DNA of 64,000 nucleotides from Rhodospirillales bacterium (lineage in GTDB: Bacteria; Pseudomonadota; Alphaproteobacteria; Micavibrionales; Micavibrionaceae): the NCBI GenBank assembly GCA_023898765.1, contig CP060238.1:496001-560000 (forward strand), read 5' to 3'. The notes beneath the pieces were generated by a model, which saw nothing but the letters and a program-made list of their open reading frames with translations, was not told the DNA's origin and made no database searches. Positions within the stretch are counted from its first letter, which is position 1. Each line of letters starts with the position of its first letter. The translations under genes and the position numbers were made by a program. Below, one piece after another: positions 37,638-46,804 of this stretch.

Positions 37638-38587
37638 TGATGCACTCCCTTTACATTATGGCGGCTTTCCTTGTGTGGAATACCGTAAGGGTCCATGTGG
37701 ATCATAATTTCGGCGTGAGGATAATCCGCCATAATATCACGCTCCAGTGCCAAAGCCACGGCATGTGCCTCTTTCAGGGTAAATTCCGGATCGATCTCGA
37801 TATCCATGCTCAGATACAGCACCATCCCGGAGCGGCGGGTGCGCAGGTCATGGAGTCCCAGCACATCGTCGTGTCTTTTGGCAATTTCCCTGATCCGTTC
37901 CCGCACGGCGTCCGGCAATTCTTTGTCCATCAGCATATCCGTCGCGCTTTTCCCGATTTTAAAAGACGCTGCCCCGAAAGAGCCTGCTACAAGGAGCGCC
38001 GTTACCGGATCGATCCAGGAAGCCCAGCCCTGATAATCCGCAAAAAGCGCCAGCATGACACTGCTATTGAGAAAAATATCGGTTCTGTAATGCGCGTGGT
38101 CCGCTTCTATCGCCAAAGAAGGCGCTTTTTTAAGACAAAATTTCTGAACGCCTACCAAAATCAGGGTCAGAAGAATCGCCGCCGCCGAAACACCGATCCC
38201 GATCATATGGTGCTCTAACACCCGCGGTTCAAAAAAACGGTTGAGGGATTCAAAAGCCAGAAAACACCCTCCGCCCGCCAGAAAAGCGGACTGGAACAAC
38301 GCCGCCAGGGCTTCGGCCTTTCCGTGACCGTGCCGATGGTCCTTATCCGCCGGCTTCAGGGACAGCCGGATTGCAAGGAGCATCGCCAGAGAAACGCCGC
38401 CATCCATGAAAGAATCCATCAAAGTGGCCAAAACAGACGCCGAGCCTGACTGCCAGTAAGCATATGCCTTGATCGTAATGAGGACCAGAACGGTTCCAAG
38501 TGCCCAAAAGGACGCCAGCAGAGCATAACCGGGCTGAACGGCTTGTCCGGGGGCCAGAAAATGAGAATGGGAATGCATGGATGGCAT
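37634..38587 (-). CDS. Cation diffusion facilitator (FieF/YiiP-like)
   Basis: A 317-aa proton-coupled divalent metal exporter. Six membrane helices occupy about residues 20-210. TM2 carries LMDSFMDGGVSL and TM5 ALFADYQGW-like metal aspartates, with DKDHRHGHGKAEALAAL between TM2 and TM3. The cytoplasmic C-terminal domain has VLGLHDLRTRRSG and HAEIMIHMDPYG. Zn, Fe or Mn are plausible; sequence alone does not decide. First gene of the glk operon, divergent from mlaE across a 151-bp gap. Confidence 0.92.
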   Translation of the reverse strand: MPSMHSHSHFLAPGQAVQPGYALLASFWALGTVLVLITIKAYAYWQSGSASVLATLMDSFMDGGVSLAMLLAIRLSLKPADKDHRHGHGKAEALAALFQSAFLAGGGCFLAFESLNRFFEPRVLEHHMIGIGVSAAAILLTLILVGVQKFCLKKAPSLAIEADHAHYRTDIFLNSSVMLALFADYQGWASWIDPVTALLVAGSFGAASFKIGKSATDMLMDKELPDAVRERIREIAKRHDDVLGLHDLRTRRSGMVLYLSMDIEIDPEFTLKEAHAVALALERDIMADYPHAEIMIHMDPYGIPHKESRHNVKGVHH

Positions 38588-38738
38588 CCTACTCCAATTC
38601 CTGATCTTTTTTAACCCGTTATAGATAAATCTTGAAAAGCTTACACACAGCTAAAAACGGGGAGTTCTTCTCATTGGGGCTTTTCAGAGAAGAAAAAACA
38701 CGGTAGACATTTTCTTTTAAAAATGAAATCAGGCGCTT

Positions 38739-39569
38739 ATGACTTCCGAAACAACGCTAAAAGGCCTCGAAAAAACCAAAACCGTTGTCAATTACCTTCT
38801 CGACATCTGTGAAGCCGTGGGCGGGAGCATCCTGTCTTTTTTGCAAAGTGTGGGAATGTTATCCATTTTCATTGGAAAATCCCTCTCCCACTGCGTTGCG
38901 CCGCCGTGGTATCCAAGGCTGATCGGGCGGCAACTCATTGATATCGGTTATTATTCCCTGCCTGTTGTCGGCATGACGACCTTGTTCACCGGGATGGTGC
39001 TGGCCCTGCAAAGCTATACCGGATTTACACGTTTTAACGCCGAAGGGGCCGTGGCGGGTGTCGTGGTTTTATCCGTCACCCGCGAACTGGCCCCTGTTCT
39101 GGCCGGTTTGATGGTCGCCGGACGGGTTGGTGCGGCCATCGCCGCCGAAATAGGCACCATGCGCGTGACAGAACAAATTGACGCGCTCCGGACGCTTTCC
39201 GTCAACCCGTTTAAATATCTGATCGCCCCGCGCGTCATCGCAGGAACTCTGATGCTGCCGCTTCTGGTTCTGGTCGGGGACATCATCGGTGTGTTCGGCG
39301 GCTATATCGTCAGTATTTATAATCTGGGCTTTTCACCGGGAAATTACCTGACCCAGACATGGGATATTCTGGAACGCATTGATGTGGTTTCCGGCCTCTG
39401 GAAAGCCGGCGTGTTCGGCCTGATCGTGTCCTTAATGGGCTGTTATCACGGATTCAGCTCCGGGCGCGGCGCACAAGGGGTCGGCAATGCCACAACGCAT
39501 GCGGTTGTCTCCGCCTCCATCCTTATCTTGATTGTGAACTATATTATGACACAGGTGTTTTTCTCATGA
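38739..39569 (+). CDS. mlaE: MlaE-type ABC transporter permease
   Basis: Permease of the phospholipid transport system that maintains outer-membrane asymmetry. A 276-aa protein with about five membrane helices and the family signatures GMVLALQSYTGFTRF, SVTRELAPVLAGLMVAGRVG and AAEIGTMRVTEQIDAL. The N-terminal 50 residues are longer than in E. coli. It overlaps mlaF by 4 bp (ATGA). Confidence 0.94.
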   Translation: MTSETTLKGLEKTKTVVNYLLDICEAVGGSILSFLQSVGMLSIFIGKSLSHCVAPPWYPRLIGRQLIDIGYYSLPVVGMTTLFTGMVLALQSYTGFTRFNAEGAVAGVVVLSVTRELAPVLAGLMVAGRVGAAIAAEIGTMRVTEQIDALRTLSVNPFKYLIAPRVIAGTLMLPLLVLVGDIIGVFGGYIVSIYNLGFSPGNYLTQTWDILERIDVVSGLWKAGVFGLIVSLMGCYHGFSSGRGAQGVGNATTHAVVSASILILIVNYIMTQVFFS

Positions 39570-40360
39570 AGCCCGCCCCTGCAGGAGTAACTCCCAAAAT
39601 CCAGTTGGGACACGTCAAAAAATCCTTTGGAACCAAAGAGGTTTTACGCGGCGTGGATCTGGCGGTGGAGCCGGAAAAATCTCTGGTCATTATCGGCGGC
39701 TCCGGCTCGGGGAAATCCGTTATGCTCAAATGTATTCTGGGCCTCCTGTCCCCGGATGAAGGCTCTATCCTTATTGACGGCCGGGAGACGATTGGCTCAA
39801 AAGCCAGGGATCGCAACAAAATGATGCGTAAATTCGGTATGCTGTTTCAGGGCGGGGCGCTGTTCGATTCTCTAAAGGTCTGGGAAAATGTCGCTTTTGG
39901 CCTGATACAGGTGCAGAAAATGAACCGCCGGGACGCCCATGAGATTGCCATTCAGAAATTGCGGCAAGTGGGCCTTGCCCCGGAATCGGGCGATTTGTAT
40001 CCGGCGGAGCTTTCCGGCGGCATGCAAAAACGCGTCGGGCTGGCCCGCGCTATCGCCACTGCGCCGGAGGTTATTTTCTTCGATGAGCCGACCACCGGAC
40101 TCGACCCCATCATGGCGGACGTCATTAACAACCTCATTGTCGAAAATGTGAAGGAACTCGGCGCGACCGCCCTGTCCATCACGCACGACATGGCTTCGGC
40201 CCGGAAAATCGCCGATCATGTTGCCATGATTTTTGACGGTAGAATTGTCTGGCACGGCCCCGTCGGGGATCTGGACCATTCCGGCAACCCTTATGTGGAA
40301 CAATTTATTCATGGCCGCGCAGAAGGGCCTATCACCAAAAATTCAAGCCTGGCCGCCTGA
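39566..40360 (+). CDS. mlaF: MlaF-type ABC transporter ATP-binding protein
   Basis: ATPase partner of MlaE, 264 aa. Walker A GGSGSGKSVM, Q-loop MLFQGGALFDSL, ABC signature ELSGGMQKRVGLARA, Walker B EVIFFDEPTTGLDP and the SITHDMAS switch histidine are all present. Translationally coupled to mlaE. The usual third gene, mlaD (MCE-domain substrate-binding protein), does not follow; a minus-strand AAA+ gene ends 45 bp downstream instead. Confidence 0.95.
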   Translation: MKPAPAGVTPKIQLGHVKKSFGTKEVLRGVDLAVEPEKSLVIIGGSGSGKSVMLKCILGLLSPDEGSILIDGRETIGSKARDRNKMMRKFGMLFQGGALFDSLKVWENVAFGLIQVQKMNRRDAHEIAIQKLRQVGLAPESGDLYPAELSGGMQKRVGLARAIATAPEVIFFDEPTTGLDPIMADVINNLIVENVKELGATALSITHDMASARKIADHVAMIFDGRIVWHGPVGDLDHSGNPYVEQFIHGRAEGPITKNSSLAA

Positions 40361-40405
40361 TTTCAAATTTAAAGCAATAAATGGACTGACGCTTTCAGGA
40401 GCAAA

Positions 40406-41527
40406 TTATCTGGGCGGCGGCTTTTCTTTTTTCTCGGCGTCGTCTTTCAGGATAGAACTGCCGGGGCCGTGGAAACCGGATTCTTTTTTCTCTTCCGCCG
40501 CTTCCTCTTCCGCTTTCTGTTCGCCTTCTTCGCGGCGTTTCTTGTTTCCTTCCACATCCTGAAAGTCTTTGGCGCCGATAGTAACTTTCGCGCTTTTGGT
40601 CGGATCGAAAACCATGCCTCTTGAAATCGTTGCGTTTTCGGACAGCGCGCCGGGGTGCAGCCCCGTTTCCTTGGCAACCATCATGTGAATGGCATCCATC
40701 GAAAGGGTACGGTCTTCGCCCCGGAACATATTTTGCCAGCCGCAGGCCGCGTCCATTGTAATGATGGATTTATCCGGCTGGGTTCGTTTCCGCATATGTT
40801 CTTCGGTCATTTTGACGACTTCTTCGAGACATTCATCCGGAATTTTAAGCTGGTGGTGTCGCTCATAGCTTGGGCGCACACCTTTGAGAATCTGGAGCGT
40901 TTCCTCCGCATTCGGCATTCTCAGATGTACTTTTTGGAACCGCCTGTCCAGCGCCATATCCACCTGAACATAAAGACGGTATTCCTCGGATGTCGTGGCG
41001 CCCAGAATGTGCAAATCCCCCACGGTCATGTAGGGTTTCATCACCTCCGACAAGCCGGCGTAGGCGGAGCCGGTTACCGTGGGCATGATGGTGTGAATTT
41101 CGTCAATAAACATGATATAGCGCGGATATTCGGGGTGGTGGTAGCGCTCTGCCAGACCCTTGCAAATGGGAATAAAGCGCGCCTGGAATTCTCCGGGGTT
41201 GGAGGTTCCGGCGGCCATGGCCGGCATGTCGAGTTCTATCACTTGCGCGTTTTTAAGGTATTCGGGTACGCGCTCAGCAACGATAGCCTGTGCAAGCCCC
41301 GCGACCAGTGCCGTCTTACCAACCCCTGCGGGGGCGAGCATACAGGCGTTTTTCCGGTTCCGCTGCAGCAGGATGAGCATGACATTGTCGATCTCCTCAT
41401 CCCGCCCGACGATCCGGTCGAACCGGCCTTCCGCAGCAAGTTTTGTGTAATTCCGGCAGTAGCGGTGGAGAAGCTCGTCCAGCTCGTCCTGCGGCACAAT
41501 AAAATTATATGATTTCTTCTTGCTCAT
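40406..41527 (-). CDS. Single-ring Clp/Hsp100 D1-like AAA+ ATPase
   Basis: A 373-aa protein that resembles only the first AAA+ module of ClpA/ClpB. It has VGRDEEIDNVM, Walker A LAPAGVGKTALV, Walker B IMFIDEIHT, sensor 1 LGATTSEEY and the arginine-finger region DMALDRRFQKV. There is no Clp N-domain, no middle domain and no second ring. At the pore-loop position the usual KYRGEF-type sequence is SNPGEF, so the aromatic translocation residue is missing. A charged Lys/Glu-rich tail ends in KPPPR. ATPase activity looks likely, but processive unfolding is doubtful. Role unknown. Confidence 0.85.
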   Translation of the reverse strand: MSKKKSYNFIVPQDELDELLHRYCRNYTKLAAEGRFDRIVGRDEEIDNVMLILLQRNRKNACMLAPAGVGKTALVAGLAQAIVAERVPEYLKNAQVIELDMPAMAAGTSNPGEFQARFIPICKGLAERYHHPEYPRYIMFIDEIHTIMPTVTGSAYAGLSEVMKPYMTVGDLHILGATTSEEYRLYVQVDMALDRRFQKVHLRMPNAEETLQILKGVRPSYERHHQLKIPDECLEEVVKMTEEHMRKRTQPDKSIITMDAACGWQNMFRGEDRTLSMDAIHMMVAKETGLHPGALSENATISRGMVFDPTKSAKVTIGAKDFQDVEGNKKRREEGEQKAEEEAAEEKKESGFHGPGSSILKDDAEKKEKPPPR

Positions 41528-41584
41528 TCCTTACATTGTACCGAAATTGGTTAATAAAGACCAAAGGTTTCAAAGTTAAAAGAA

Positions 41585-42478
41585 TCAGGCCGAAATTTCT
41601 TCTTCCCTGTACCCCTGTACGTATAGCAGCGCTGCCAGATTTCCGTGAATGATACAGTTCTGCAAGGCCGCCTGCAGAACGGGTTTGGGGTGGTAGCCTA
41701 CGCCCAGGCCGGCGGCTTCCAGCATGGGAAGGTCGTTGGCTCCGTCTCCAATGGCAAGGGTGTCTTCCTTTCCGAGATCCAGATTGCGTTTGTAGTGGTG
41801 GAGATAGCTTAGCTTTGCGTTTTTATCGAGAATCGGCTCATGCACTTTCCCCGTTAATTTACCGTTTTTTATTTCCAAGACATTGCCGTGATGTTGTGAA
41901 AAACCGCATTGGCCGGCGATAGACGCCGTAAAAAAGGTAAAACCGCTGGAGACAAGAACACATAAAGCCCCGTGCTTGCGCATGGTTTTTACCACGGTTT
42001 TTGCACCGGAAGATATTCTGGTGGCCTCCAGCGTTTGTTTTAAAGCCTCTTCGGGGAGGTTCTTTAAAAGGGCGACACGTTCTTTCAAACTTGCCTGATA
42101 CTCAATCTCGCCATTCATGGCGCGGGCGGTGATGGCGGCAACCTTGTCTTTAATTCCGATATGGCCGGCCAGTTCATCCAGCGTTTCGGAGTCAACGATG
42201 GTGGAGTCCATATCCGCCAGAAGGAGTTTTTTTCGCCGGTTTTTGGCGGGGCTGCAAAATACATCTATTTTATCTGCGTGAAGGGCATCGCGAAGCTGCG
42301 CCATTTGCCCGGGGTTTAAACAGGTTGAAAGACCGATTTCTGCCGCTTTATGGGGGGCAAGCCAGAGAGGGGCTTTTGACAGGTCAATACCCTGCGATTC
42401 GGCGAAACGTTCCATGCCGGCCAGATGCCCCGCGCAGAGCGGTTTGTCTGAAGAAACAAGGGTCAGGATGAAGGGCAT
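41585..42478 (-). CDS. serB: Phosphoserine phosphatase
   Basis: Last step of serine biosynthesis. A 297-aa HAD phosphatase with motif I LADMDSTIVDSETL (nucleophile D), motif II serine in VLVSSGFTFF, and motif III/IV IGDGANDLPML. An N-terminal regulatory-like extension of about 80 residues precedes the catalytic domain. It directly follows pdxJ (0-bp gap), and serC and serA lie just beyond on the other strand. Confidence 0.95.
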   Translation of the reverse strand: MPFILTLVSSDKPLCAGHLAGMERFAESQGIDLSKAPLWLAPHKAAEIGLSTCLNPGQMAQLRDALHADKIDVFCSPAKNRRKKLLLADMDSTIVDSETLDELAGHIGIKDKVAAITARAMNGEIEYQASLKERVALLKNLPEEALKQTLEATRISSGAKTVVKTMRKHGALCVLVSSGFTFFTASIAGQCGFSQHHGNVLEIKNGKLTGKVHEPILDKNAKLSYLHHYKRNLDLGKEDTLAIGDGANDLPMLEAAGLGVGYHPKPVLQAALQNCIIHGNLAALLYVQGYREEEISA

Positions 42479-43234
42479 TTATGAGGCTTTCTTTTCGGTT
42501 GCGGTTTTTTTGAGGCCGTAATTTATGGCGCTTAAATAGGCTGCGATGGCGCCGTTCCAACCGTAAATCAACGCATCGGCAGTAATTGCGTGGCCGATGG
42601 AGACTTCCGCGGTTTCAGGGATGGAGTCAAGAAAGCGTCCCAGATTATCGAGGTTCAAATCATGTCCGGCATTGATCTCCAACCCGTTTTCCAGCGCCGA
42701 TTCTGCCGTACGTACATATGTTTCCAGCGGGATGTCGTTCAAGGCGTACGGGCCGGTATAAAGCTCTATCCGGTCTGCCCCGACATTCGCGGCTTTAGCC
42801 GGGATATCGGGGTCGGGATCAACAAACAGGGAGACGCGCCGCCCCGCATTTTTAAGTTTGCCAATAACGGTTTTAAGCAGGATCTCGTTTTCAGCGATGT
42901 TCCAGCCATGATCGGAGGTGTTTTGGTCCGGAGCATCCGGAACGAGCGTCACCTGATGGCAGGGCGTGCGGCAAACCAGCGCAAGAAAATCGTCGCTCGG
43001 GTAGCCTTCAATATTAAATTCGGCTGTTTTATCCGGCCGGTCTTCAAGAAAATTCGATAAGTCCGTCACATCGCTTTTTCTTATGTGGCGTTCGTCGGGA
43101 CGCGGGTGGACGGTAATCCCGTGTGCGCCGGCGTCCAGAACAATCCGGGCGGTTTCGACCACGCAAGGGTAGCCGATATCCCTCTGGTTGCGCAGCAGGG
43201 CGACTTTGTTCAAATTGACGCTCAGTTTGGTCAT
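42479..43234 (-). CDS. pdxJ: Pyridoxine 5'-phosphate synthase
   Basis: Closes the pyridoxine ring from 1-deoxyxylulose-5-phosphate and 3-amino-1-hydroxyacetone phosphate. A 251-aa TIM barrel with LSVNLNKVALLRNQR, GAHGITVHPRPDERHI, and INAGHDLNLDNL near the end, where the catalytic residues lie. The ATG at 43234 is preceded by GGAGGGCAC; an upstream extension to 43288 is unlikely. It abuts serB and is divergent from serC; SerC also supplies the DXP-dependent PLP route in bacteria, which fits the clustering. Confidence 0.96.
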   Translation of the reverse strand: MTKLSVNLNKVALLRNQRDIGYPCVVETARIVLDAGAHGITVHPRPDERHIRKSDVTDLSNFLEDRPDKTAEFNIEGYPSDDFLALVCRTPCHQVTLVPDAPDQNTSDHGWNIAENEILLKTVIGKLKNAGRRVSLFVDPDPDIPAKAANVGADRIELYTGPYALNDIPLETYVRTAESALENGLEINAGHDLNLDNLGRFLDSIPETAEVSIGHAITADALIYGWNGAIAAYLSAINYGLKKTATEKKAS

Positions 43235-43320
43235 GTGCCCTCCAACAAAATACTGGACAGTTCTAGCAGAATTTTCTACTCCTTCCAAAGGATTGAATCT
43301 TTTTTAAAGGCAAAAAAATC

Positions 43321-44490
43321 ATGGAAAAACCAGCAACAAAACCGAAGAATCCTAAATTCTCCTGCGGCCCCTGCGCAAAACGTCCGGGGTGGTCGCCGGC
43401 TGCATTGGAAGGGGCATGGCTGGGGCGTTCGCACCGTGCAGGCGGCGGGAAGGCCAAATTAAAGGAAGTGATTGACCGCCATGCGGATCTTTTGGGCTTG
43501 CCGGAGGGTTACCGCTGCGCGATTGTGCCTGCCTCCGATACCGGCGCCGTGGAAATGGCGATGTGGAATTTGCTGGGGGCGCGCGGTGTAGACATACTGG
43601 GCTGGGAAAGCTTCGGGCTGGACTGGATCAAGGATGTGAATGAGCAGCTTAAGCTTGAGGATGTGCGTGTTTTTAAAGCCGGTTACGGCCAGCTTCCCGA
43701 TCTGGGCGAAGTGGATACCGACCGCGATGTCGTGTTTACCTGGAATGGCACGACGTCCGGCGTTCGCGTGCCGAATGCGGACTGGATCAAGTCGGATCGT
43801 CAGGGACTGACTATCTGTGACGCGACGTCGGCCGTTTTTGCCTATGATCTGCCGTGGGAAAAACTGGATGTGGTGACGTGGAGCTGGCAAAAAGTGCTGG
43901 GCGGGGAAGCGGCGCACGGCATGCTGGTTTTGTCTCCGCGCGCGGTAGAGCGGCTGGAAACATTCACGCCGGACCGGCCCTTGCCGAAAATTTTCCGCCT
44001 GACCAAAGGGGGTAAATTGATTGAGGGCGCTTTTCAGGGGGAAACGCTCAACACGCCTTCCATGATAGCGGCGGAAGATTGTATTGATGCGCTGAAATGG
44101 GTCGAAAGCATTGGCGGCGTGAAAGAAACAATTGCGCGCAGCGCGGCCAATTTCAAGGTCGTTGAAGACTGGGTTGCCAAAACGGACTGGATTGACTTCC
44201 TCGCCGATGATCCGGCAACAAATTCCTACACGTCTATCTGTCTGAAAGTGGCGGATCCGTGGTTTACCTCCCTGCCGGAAGAAGAGCGCCTGCCCTTTAT
44301 CAAAAAAATGGTGAAACTTCTGGAGGAAGAGGGGGCTGCTTACGATGTGGCTTCTTACCGCGCCGCGCCGGCGGGCATTCGTATCTGGGGCGGTGCGACG
44401 GTCGATCCTTCGGATATGGCGGCGTTGATGCCGTGGTTTGACTGGGCCTATGACGTCGCAAAGACCCAGGAAGTCCAGAAAGCCGCCTAG
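43321..44490 (+). CDS. serC: Phosphoserine aminotransferase, Methanosarcina-type
   Basis: Converts 3-phosphohydroxypyruvate to phosphoserine, and acts in PLP synthesis. The 389-aa protein begins [20 protein letters not shown], the mark of the second SerC subtype common in alphaproteobacteria. The PLP lysine is in [30 protein letters not shown] and [11 protein letters not shown] give further active-site residues. It is followed by serA in the same direction. Confidence 0.95.
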   Translation: MEKPATKPKNPKFSCGPCAKRPGWSPAALEGAWLGRSHRAGGGKAKLKEVIDRHADLLGLPEGYRCAIVPASDTGAVEMAMWNLLGARGVDILGWESFGLDWIKDVNEQLKLEDVRVFKAGYGQLPDLGEVDTDRDVVFTWNGTTSGVRVPNADWIKSDRQGLTICDATSAVFAYDLPWEKLDVVTWSWQKVLGGEAAHGMLVLSPRAVERLETFTPDRPLPKIFRLTKGGKLIEGAFQGETLNTPSMIAAEDCIDALKWVESIGGVKETIARSAANFKVVEDWVAKTDWIDFLADDPATNSYTSICLKVADPWFTSLPEEERLPFIKKMVKLLEEEGAAYDVASYRAAPAGIRIWGGATVDPSDMAALMPWFDWAYDVAKTQEVQKAA

Positions 44491-44674
44491 GTTTTTTTAA
44501 AAAACCAGACAATACATGGATGGGGCATCGGTTTGGAATTCTTCCGGACCGGCGCGGTTTTTATTTTCGGAGGCTAACATGGCCGGAAGTAAAAAACCCG
44601 TTTGACTTTCCCGAAGAGTGGCGTATCAAGAAGTCCTGTTTTCCTAAACAAGACAAAACTAGGAGTTTTGAAAA

Positions 44675-46252
44675 ATGTCTAAAGTTCTCATTTCCGATAA
44701 AATGCATCCTCTCGCCGAGGAAATCTTTACCAAAAAAGGTGTCGAGGTCGATATAAAACCCGGCATGTCCCCGGAAGAGCTTGCCGCCTGCATCGGCGTA
44801 TATGATGGTCTGGCTATCCGCTCTTCGACGACGGTGACTCCTGAAATCCTGAAAGCGGCCAAGAACCTCAAAGTCATTGGCCGGGCCGGAATCGGGGTGG
44901 ACAATATCGATGTAAAGGTGGCAACGGATCAGGGCGTGATTGTGATGAACACGCCTTTCGGGAATTCCATTACAACAGCGGAACATGCAATTTCCATGAT
45001 GATGGCGCTGGCGCGGCAAATTCCGCAGGCCAATGCTTCAACCCATGAAGGCAAATGGGAAAAGAAAAAATTTATGGGAACGGAGCTTTACAGCAAAACG
45101 CTGGGCGTTATCGGCTGCGGAAATATCGGCGGGATTGTCGCGGATCGTGGCGTAGGGCTGCGAATGAACGTGATTGCGTTTGATCCTTTTTTAACGGAGG
45201 AGCGGGCGGTAGAACTCGGCGTTGAAAAGGTTGATCTTGACGATCTTTTCGCCCGGTCTGATTTTATTACGATCCATGTGCCGAAGAATGAAAAAACGCT
45301 GGGGCTGATTAACAAAGAAGCGATTGCCAAAATGAAGGACGGCGTCCGTATCATTAACTGCGCCCGTGGCGGCATTGTCGTGGAGGCGGATTTAAAGGAG
45401 GCACTTGATTCTGGCAAAGTAGCAGGTGCGGCGCTGGATGTTTTTGAAGTCGAGCCCGCAACGGAGAATGTTCTTTTCGGACATCCAAACGTTGTGTGCA
45501 CGCCCCATCTGGGGGCCGCGACAACCGAAGCGCAGGTCAATGTGGCCATTCAGGTGGCGGAGCAAATGGCGGATTTCCTGACGACGGGCGCGGTAACGAA
45601 CGCTTTAAATACGCCTTCTATTTCAGCGGAAGATGCGCCGCGTTTGAAACCCTACATGAAACTGGCCGAACAGATGGGGAGTTTCGCAGGGCAGATCACG
45701 GACCATGCCATTACGGCGGTTCATATCGAATATCATGGAACCGTTTCCGATCACAATACGCGCCCGTTAACGTCCATTTTGATAGCGAATTTGCTTAAAT
45801 ACCAGCTTGAGACGGTTAACATGGTCAATGCGGGAGCGGCGGCGCAAGCCAGGGGCATTGAAATTTCGGATACGCATTGCGGCGTCTCGCAAAACTGGCG
45901 CAGCGCGATTGTCATGACGGTCAAAACGGAAGAACGCACCCGCAGTGTCATCGGAACTTTGTTCACGGGCAAAGAACCGCGGATCGTTGAAATCGAGGAA
46001 GTTCCGATCGAGGCGGCGTTGACGGAGAACATGCTTTTTGTCCGGAATGACGACAAGCCCGGATTCATAGGCGCTTTGGGCAGCATTCTGGGAAAACACA
46101 AACAGAATATTGCTGATTTCCGTTTGGGAAGAACGCCGCAGGGGGATTCGGCCGTTTGCCTCGTTTCTCTTGACGCGCCACTTCCGGACGCGGTTTTTGA
46201 CGAAATCTCGAATTTGGATCAGGTCAAGATGGCAAAGCGTTTGTATTTTTAG
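44675..46252 (+). CDS. serA: D-3-phosphoglycerate dehydrogenase
   Basis: First enzyme of serine synthesis. The 525-aa long form has the D-2-hydroxyacid dehydrogenase core (about 1-315) with NAD-binding GVIGCGNIGGIVADRG, the catalytic arginine, glutamate and histidine in NCARGGIVVE, FEVEP and CTPHLGAAT. A substrate-binding-like insert follows, then a C-terminal ACT domain (about 450-525) starting FVRNDDKPGFIGALG. It lies 184 bp after serC; that gap contains a very short ORF with a strong ribosome site (see findings). Confidence 0.97.
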   Translation: MSKVLISDKMHPLAEEIFTKKGVEVDIKPGMSPEELAACIGVYDGLAIRSSTTVTPEILKAAKNLKVIGRAGIGVDNIDVKVATDQGVIVMNTPFGNSITTAEHAISMMMALARQIPQANASTHEGKWEKKKFMGTELYSKTLGVIGCGNIGGIVADRGVGLRMNVIAFDPFLTEERAVELGVEKVDLDDLFARSDFITIHVPKNEKTLGLINKEAIAKMKDGVRIINCARGGIVVEADLKEALDSGKVAGAALDVFEVEPATENVLFGHPNVVCTPHLGAATTEAQVNVAIQVAEQMADFLTTGAVTNALNTPSISAEDAPRLKPYMKLAEQMGSFAGQITDHAITAVHIEYHGTVSDHNTRPLTSILIANLLKYQLETVNMVNAGAAAQARGIEISDTHCGVSQNWRSAIVMTVKTEERTRSVIGTLFTGKEPRIVEIEEVPIEAALTENMLFVRNDDKPGFIGALGSILGKHKQNIADFRLGRTPQGDSAVCLVSLDAPLPDAVFDEISNLDQVKMAKRLYF

Positions 46253-46263
46253 TTTTTAAAAGG

Positions 46264-46764
46264 CTATTTCTTCTTCTTCTTTTTGGCGTAATAACGCGCG
46301 CAGGCGTCTTTGAGTTCGCCGGTAAGAATATCGCCGTATTTTCCGCCGTCGCCCTTCATTTTTTTCATGACAATGGCATGAAGGGTCGTGTGGTGCGCCC
46401 CCACGATCGAGACGGCATCCTTGTCCAGTTCCTCAATTGATTCGAGAAAGCTCAGCATGATATTGGCCAGGTTTCCGATCAGGGAATAGTGAAAAATCGC
46501 CGCGTTGGCTTTGAGTTCCATCACCGGGCTTGTCAGGGCCTGTTTGCGTGTCTTCATGTCGATAGATTCGTCCCCGGCCTGTTTTACGGCAGCTTCCAAC
46601 AGGTCCAAAAACCGCATGCCCAAGGGGGTAAAATCGACATCGTTTTCATCGATGGCTTTTTGACTGCGCTGGACAGCCCTTTCGTCAAGCGGCCCGGACC
46701 CGACTTTTTGCTGGAGCATCCGGTTGGCCTTATAGACGTTTGCTTTTTCCTGTTTTCTTTCCAT
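46264..46764 (-). CDS. Hypothetical protein, 166 aa
   Basis: No family recognised. The protein is almost entirely helical and charged, ending in six lysines, with a central hydrophobic helix-like stretch (FHYSLIGNLANIMLSFLESI) that may pack in a bundle and is too polar for a membrane helix. It lies 40 bp downstream of a CheY-like receiver on the same strand, so a role beside that regulator is possible but unproven. Confidence 0.7.
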   Translation of the reverse strand: MERKQEKANVYKANRMLQQKVGSGPLDERAVQRSQKAIDENDVDFTPLGMRFLDLLEAAVKQAGDESIDMKTRKQALTSPVMELKANAAIFHYSLIGNLANIMLSFLESIEELDKDAVSIVGAHHTTLHAIVMKKMKGDGGKYGDILTGELKDACARYYAKKKKKK

Positions 46765-46804
46765 GCTTTCTTATCTCTTATCCGCCTGTTTTATTTATAT
46801 TTTT

